From: Bremia lactucae
Taxonomy: Eukaryota; Oomycota; Peronosporomycetes; Peronosporales; Peronosporaceae
Length of the DNA: 19,633 nucleotides
Assembly (NCBI RefSeq): GCF_004359215.1
Contig: NC_090623.1
Coordinates: 2,561,843 to 2,581,475, forward strand
Direction of reading: 5' to 3'
Part shown: positions 16,381 to 19,633 of the stretch, in pieces
Layout: every line of letters starts with the position of its first letter
How positions within the stretch are numbered: position 1 is the first letter of the stretch
Position numbers and translations under genes: made by a program
Notes under the pieces: generated by a model
What the model was told of the DNA's origin: nothing
Databases searched by the model: none
Seen by the model: only the letters and a program-made list of their open reading frames with translations

Positions 16381-17364
16381 TTTACAAGAGACGAGAGAGA
16401 GGTACTGTCATCTCGGCATAATTGCGAGAGTACTTGTGCAAGTACGCCGCTAAACCAAGGAACTTTCTAAGTCCCTTGACATCGACTGGAAATGGCCAAT
16501 CGGTAATTGCCTTGATCTTTTCGGAATCAGGGCGCACGCCGTGTTTACCGACGATGCACCCATAAGTGCTGTTTTGCTTGCAGCGACTTTCACTACTTGA
16601 AATTTGCGTACAACTTATGCTTTGCATAAGTGTAAGAACCTGACAAACGTGAGTTTTATGAGCTTTTACGTCCGACTTTCTGTCCATAGCCCGGCTATCG
16701 GCACTGTATTGTCGAAATAACTCGGTGCGAATTTTCGCTCCGGTCTCAACAGATTTGTTACGCATCTTTTGATTGTTGCAGGGGCGTTACAAAGCCCCTG
16801 TGGCGTTACTAGCCGATCCCAGAGCATCCCACTAAAGTGCTCACTGCTGTGTGCGGGATGTCTCGCTCACGCAAAAGAATCTGATAAAATCCATCTATCA
16901 AATTCATAGACGAAAAGATGGTACACTTAGACATATTATCTATGATAACGTATTTTCTAGGTATCGCCGGGTGAGCCGGTACCGTTGTAGCATTCAAATT
17001 ATCGAACGCGTCCACTATCTGCCACCCTCCTGTGGCCTTTCGCACACAGAAGGACGGAGAATGTGGGGAGGTTGACTCCCTTACATGGCCCGCATTTTAT
17101 CGATTGATAAAGAATTTATCGATCGCAAGTACTTGTTAACGAGGCAGAGGCCACTGATTCATGACACAGTACTTCGAGCATGGATTTGATCTCGATATCA
17201 TGTCGAGTGCCTTTATCGTTATGCAAATCGCATGAAACGGCTTCAGAATATACATCCCTAAATTCAATCAAATCCTCGTATAGAGGACTTGTCAAAAGTG
17301 ACTTCGAGGATTGAGTAGTATATCTCTTAATCCGAGTCTTCACATCGAGGACACTTTCGTCCAT
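16380..17364 (-). pseudogene. Gypsy B reverse transcriptase
   Basis: The start is YEDLIEFRDVYSEAVSCDL and DKGTRHDIEIK (17116-17300). Next come VRKATGGWQIVDAFDNLNAT and FSSMNLIDGFYQILLRERDI (16809-17045), the fingers and palm with the first catalytic Asp region changed from MDL to MNL. PQGLCNAPATIKRCV follows and the catalytic block reads SYFDN (YFDN at 16708-16719) in place of YFDD. DSEKIKAITDWPFPVDVKGL and RKFLGLAAYLHKYSRNYAEM end the domain. Two Asp to Asn changes at the metal-binding positions would abolish activity even without the frameshifts. Confidence 0.87.
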
Positions 17365-17379
17365 CGATAAGCTGCTGAG

Positions 17380-18084
17380 AATTCGTTCGTTCTCTGCAAA
17401 TTAGCGCTGACAGAATATCGGTAACTTATCGTCCTCTGTTGATTCTACCACTATGCAGATTTCTCAAGAACCGTTTAGGTTCTAAGGTTGGTATTTTAAT
17501 TACTTCCGAAGTTAACTTCGGAGGCGCATACCGATCAAGAGTATAAGCGCCTACTCTCGAACCGTTATTAATCAAGACATTTAATGTCTCGGTTTCTTCC
17601 TGGGATATATCCACAGGCTGCCGAGGGATTAATCCCTAGGGATCTAGAAGTCTAGTAACTTCCACTATTTGAGGAGATTTGTCCTCAAGTACGTGGGGAC
17701 TTATTCCCTCAACGTCTTCCGAATGTGATTGCGCTATCACAGTCGGGTCCTCTACGGTCGACTCTCAACTCGACCTAGGATCATCGTGTTGTCCATTTTC
17801 GACAACCGGTATCGTCTTTGAATGTTCCTCGCTAGGCGTAACTTCATGTCTCAATCCACTCGACTTATTCAAGTGGTGTACCTTCGGCGCTGCCTGTGCA
17901 TTCACATATCCGCTGGCAGCTGACTCCACAGTGTGCTTAGTAATCACACTGTGATCTTGTACAGTCGTACTAACGACCGTTCCACAAGTGAGGCCATCGC
18001 ACTCACTCGAAGTACATCCACACGCTTGTAGACGCTCCTAGACGTTCATCAGATGGCCATCTGATGAACAAGTGGCAGGCATCT
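17380..18084 (-). pseudogene. Gypsy B protease-RT linker
   Basis: The frame KHTVESAASGYVNAQAAPKV, HHLNKSSGLRHEVTPSEEHS, then ISPHVLEDKSPQIVEVTRLL and DISQEETETLNVLINNGSRV is hydrophilic and of low conservation, as expected for the region between protease and RT. Stops and shifts are frequent. It holds several perfect palindromes. Confidence 0.6.
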
Positions 18085-18480
18085 TTACGGATCGATGCTG
18101 CCAGCTGATCCTTGGCTCATACTTTCTGAGCCAAGGTAAACTAGGATGACATCAAATGTGTCATCCAAATCCAGTACGATGAAATCATCAACATACTGTA
18201 AATCTCTTAACATATGGTGAGATCTCACTACGCGCTTTATCACTGTTATCGATGCGCCTGTCGCTAGACGCACCGGTATCCTCGTTTGAGGGATGTCGCG
18301 CTCAACATATTTGAGCCTACGACCCTCTAGCGACTGGCGACGAATAAAGTTATTCGACGCTCCGCAGTCCACTAGGGCTCTGAGTGACAAATCATTTGTC
18401 ACTTTAAACTTCAAGGTGATGAGGGATACCTCATCACCAGGCGCAGAGACGCATAATGATTGTGTGTCTGGAGCAACTTA
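18085..18480 (-). pseudogene. Gypsy B aspartic protease
   Basis: The - strand reads VSLITLKFKVTNDLSLRALV, then DCGASNNFIRRQSLEGRRLK. DCGAS is the DxG(A/S) active site of retroelement aspartic proteases. VRLATGASITVIKRV and VDDFIVLDLDDTFDVIL follow, where family members continue GMPWL. Here the reading is VYLGSESM, so the C-terminal motif has drifted or shifted. It would mature the gag-pol polyprotein. Confidence 0.82.
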
Positions 18481-18500
18481 AGTCAAGAGATTTGCAAATT

Positions 18501-18606
18501 CTCCAGGTTGCTGGATCAGTAGGGAGTTGCGCCTCTACTAACCCCGATTTATTCTTCAGGTTGCTGGATCAATAGGGAGTTGCGCCTCTACTGACCCCGA
18601 TTTTTT
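18501..18606. repeat. 53-bp tandem duplication between gag and protease
   Basis: Two copies, 18501-18553 and 18554-18606, each containing AGGTTGCTGGATCARTAGGG and GTTGCGCCTCTACTRACCCC. 53 is not a multiple of three, so the duplication shifts the frame between gag and protease. Confidence 0.8.
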
Positions 18607-18621
18607 TTGCGGTATGCCTCG

Positions 18622-18951
18622 CTATTGCGATTTCGCAACAACGTCGGATCCGCGACCGTTGCCCTTTTTGGCATACGGTCCAAAATTACGTTCAGTACCT
18701 CTCGCCACTGGGCGTGGGGCACTACACTCATGAGCGTGGTGTTTTAACTTTTGACAGCGACTGCATTTATGCAATCGTCTATTGTTCAAAAAGCGAGATT
18801 TCTCGCTTTCGACATAAGAGAGGTCGATAGGTTTTGAACCTCTCAATTCATGTCGTCTTGGAGGACGATATGATGACGAACTAGCTTGAGTCTGTCTCAA
18901 GCTAAAGTCCTCCTTTTCCGCAACGGATATTGCTTCTACAAGCGTATCCAA
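18622..18951 (-). pseudogene. Gypsy B gag, nucleocapsid with CCHC knuckle
   Basis: Open for 109 codons: DTLVEAISVAEKEDFSLRQT, SSSSYRPPRRHELRGSKPID, then CSRCQKLKHHAHEC, which keeps the full C-X2-C-X4-H-X4-C spacing. The basic tail includes YAKKGNGRG. This domain binds element RNA. It joins the capsid part through a one-base shift. Confidence 0.85.
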
Positions 18952-19460
18952 TCCAAGCGGAACAGGTGGGTCTTTACGAAACCATCCGTAAGACCTTGCA
19001 TGAACACCGTAATCAACGTATGTTCATGAACTGTGTTGGTTGTTATACAACTCGCTAAGAGTCGTATGTGCTGGGCATATGCGTGAACATCAAGCTTGCC
19101 TTGCTTGAGGTCCAGAAGCTCTGATCGAGCTCTGAACTCAGCCCTTGGCGGTTCAAACGTCTGTTTGAGCCGGGCTTTAAAAGCCTCTAGCGACCCAAAG
19201 ACGTATGGGTCGCGCAACTTAAGGCCCAATGCCCAAGTTTTGGCACGACCTGCCAAATTTGATTGAGCGAATGCGACTTGCATTTGCTCGTCGACGATGT
19301 GACGTGCCCTTATGGCATCGTCCAACTCGACAAACCATCTCAAGAGGGAGTCTTCTTCGACTCCCCTATACTTTTAGATGTGCATCTTTTAGGTTTCAAG
19401 AGTAGCTATAACGCGAAACGTGATGCGTATTTCCATTATCATCTAACACGTCCATGTTAG
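18936..19460 (-). pseudogene. Gypsy B gag (capsid)
   Basis: The - strand reads VYRGVEEDSLLRWFVELDDA, then QVAFAQSNLAGRAKTWALGL, FGSLEAFKARLKQTFEPPRA, LDLKQGKLDVHAYAQHIRLL and TLITVFMQGLTDGFVKTHLF. This is the retrotransposon gag helical block (RAKxWA...F...L...F.P...R...L..LKQG...V..Y...F). It forms the particle shell. A frameshift near 18945 separates it from the knuckle. The N-terminus continues in broken frames toward 19460. Confidence 0.85.
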
Positions 19461-19633
19461 ATGATGGAGCTGTGGTCCTTGGACGGACTACAAAGTGCTA
19501 CCAGGTGTAACGGGGCACTGCCGACTTGTACTGCTTCAGAACGAGTCCACTTTGCACTGCCTCAGTGCGAGTGGTGCCTCATGTCACTTCACGTACACTC
19601 GTACGTGCAGAGGAAGACTCTCTTAAAACACTT

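Larger units (their letters stand above)
14220..19633 (-). mobile_element. Ty3/gypsy retrotransposon, gag-pol (gypsy B), open at right edge
   Basis: On the - strand, from right to left: gag, CCHC knuckle, protease, linker, RT, RNase H, integrase. RT before integrase marks Ty3/gypsy. The 5' LTR lies right of the window, and no 3' LTR was found before the spacer at 14219. All domains carry frameshifts or stops. A foreign piece of about 0.5 kb splits the integrase. The whole element is unusually dense in perfect hairpins (see findings). Confidence 0.9.

Overview
The window looks like a repeat-rich stretch of a eukaryotic nuclear genome, most likely an oomycete (Phytophthora or downy-mildew type). 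This rests on the mix of Ty3/gypsy chromoviral elements with TGTAAC-type LTRs, a Ty1/copia element, a Mutator-like element (MULE) with long terminal inverted repeats, and short GT-AG introns of about 60-86 bp. The organism is an inference. The sequence itself shows only the element families and one intact host-like gene. No rRNA, tRNA or CRISPR was recognised.

Layout. 1-4186: the 3' part of a Ty3/gypsy element (gypsy A, + strand), with RNase H, integrase, a decayed chromodomain, an antisense coding-like stretch, and a polypurine tract plus 3' LTR broken by a local inversion of about 242 bp. 4187-4619: nothing recognised. 4620-8764: a Ty1/copia element (- strand) with short LTRs, primer site, gag, protease, integrase, reverse transcriptase and RNase H, all broken. 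8765-10628: the only intact long reading frame that is not transposon-like, 465-491 codons and possibly two exons, of unknown function. 10629-11196: no clear gene. 11197-13145: a MULE with TIRs of about 165 bp and the C-terminal exons of its transposase (- strand). Its right TIR is split by a 532-bp solo LTR, of the gypsy A type, flanked by the 5-bp duplication GTCAG. 13146-14219: AT-rich DNA with one possible gene fragment. 14220-19633: a second Ty3/gypsy element (gypsy B, - strand) running gag, protease, linker, RT, RNase H, integrase. Its integrase is split by about 0.5 kb carrying a protease fragment from another gypsy element in the opposite orientation.

The retroelements are dead copies. 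Each has frameshifts and stops, and several catalytic residues are changed: gypsy A integrase Glu to Lys, copia integrase Glu to Gln, gypsy B RT YFDD to YFDN.

The most unusual signal is one that no gene model explains. The Ty3/gypsy sequences, especially all of gypsy B, are packed with near-perfect short palindromes and hairpins (arms 6-13 bp, short loops), roughly one every 40-60 bp. The copia element and the host gene do not show this by eye. It could reflect template switching that turns quasi-palindromes into palindromes, or selection for a highly folded genomic RNA. It is the main lead from this window.
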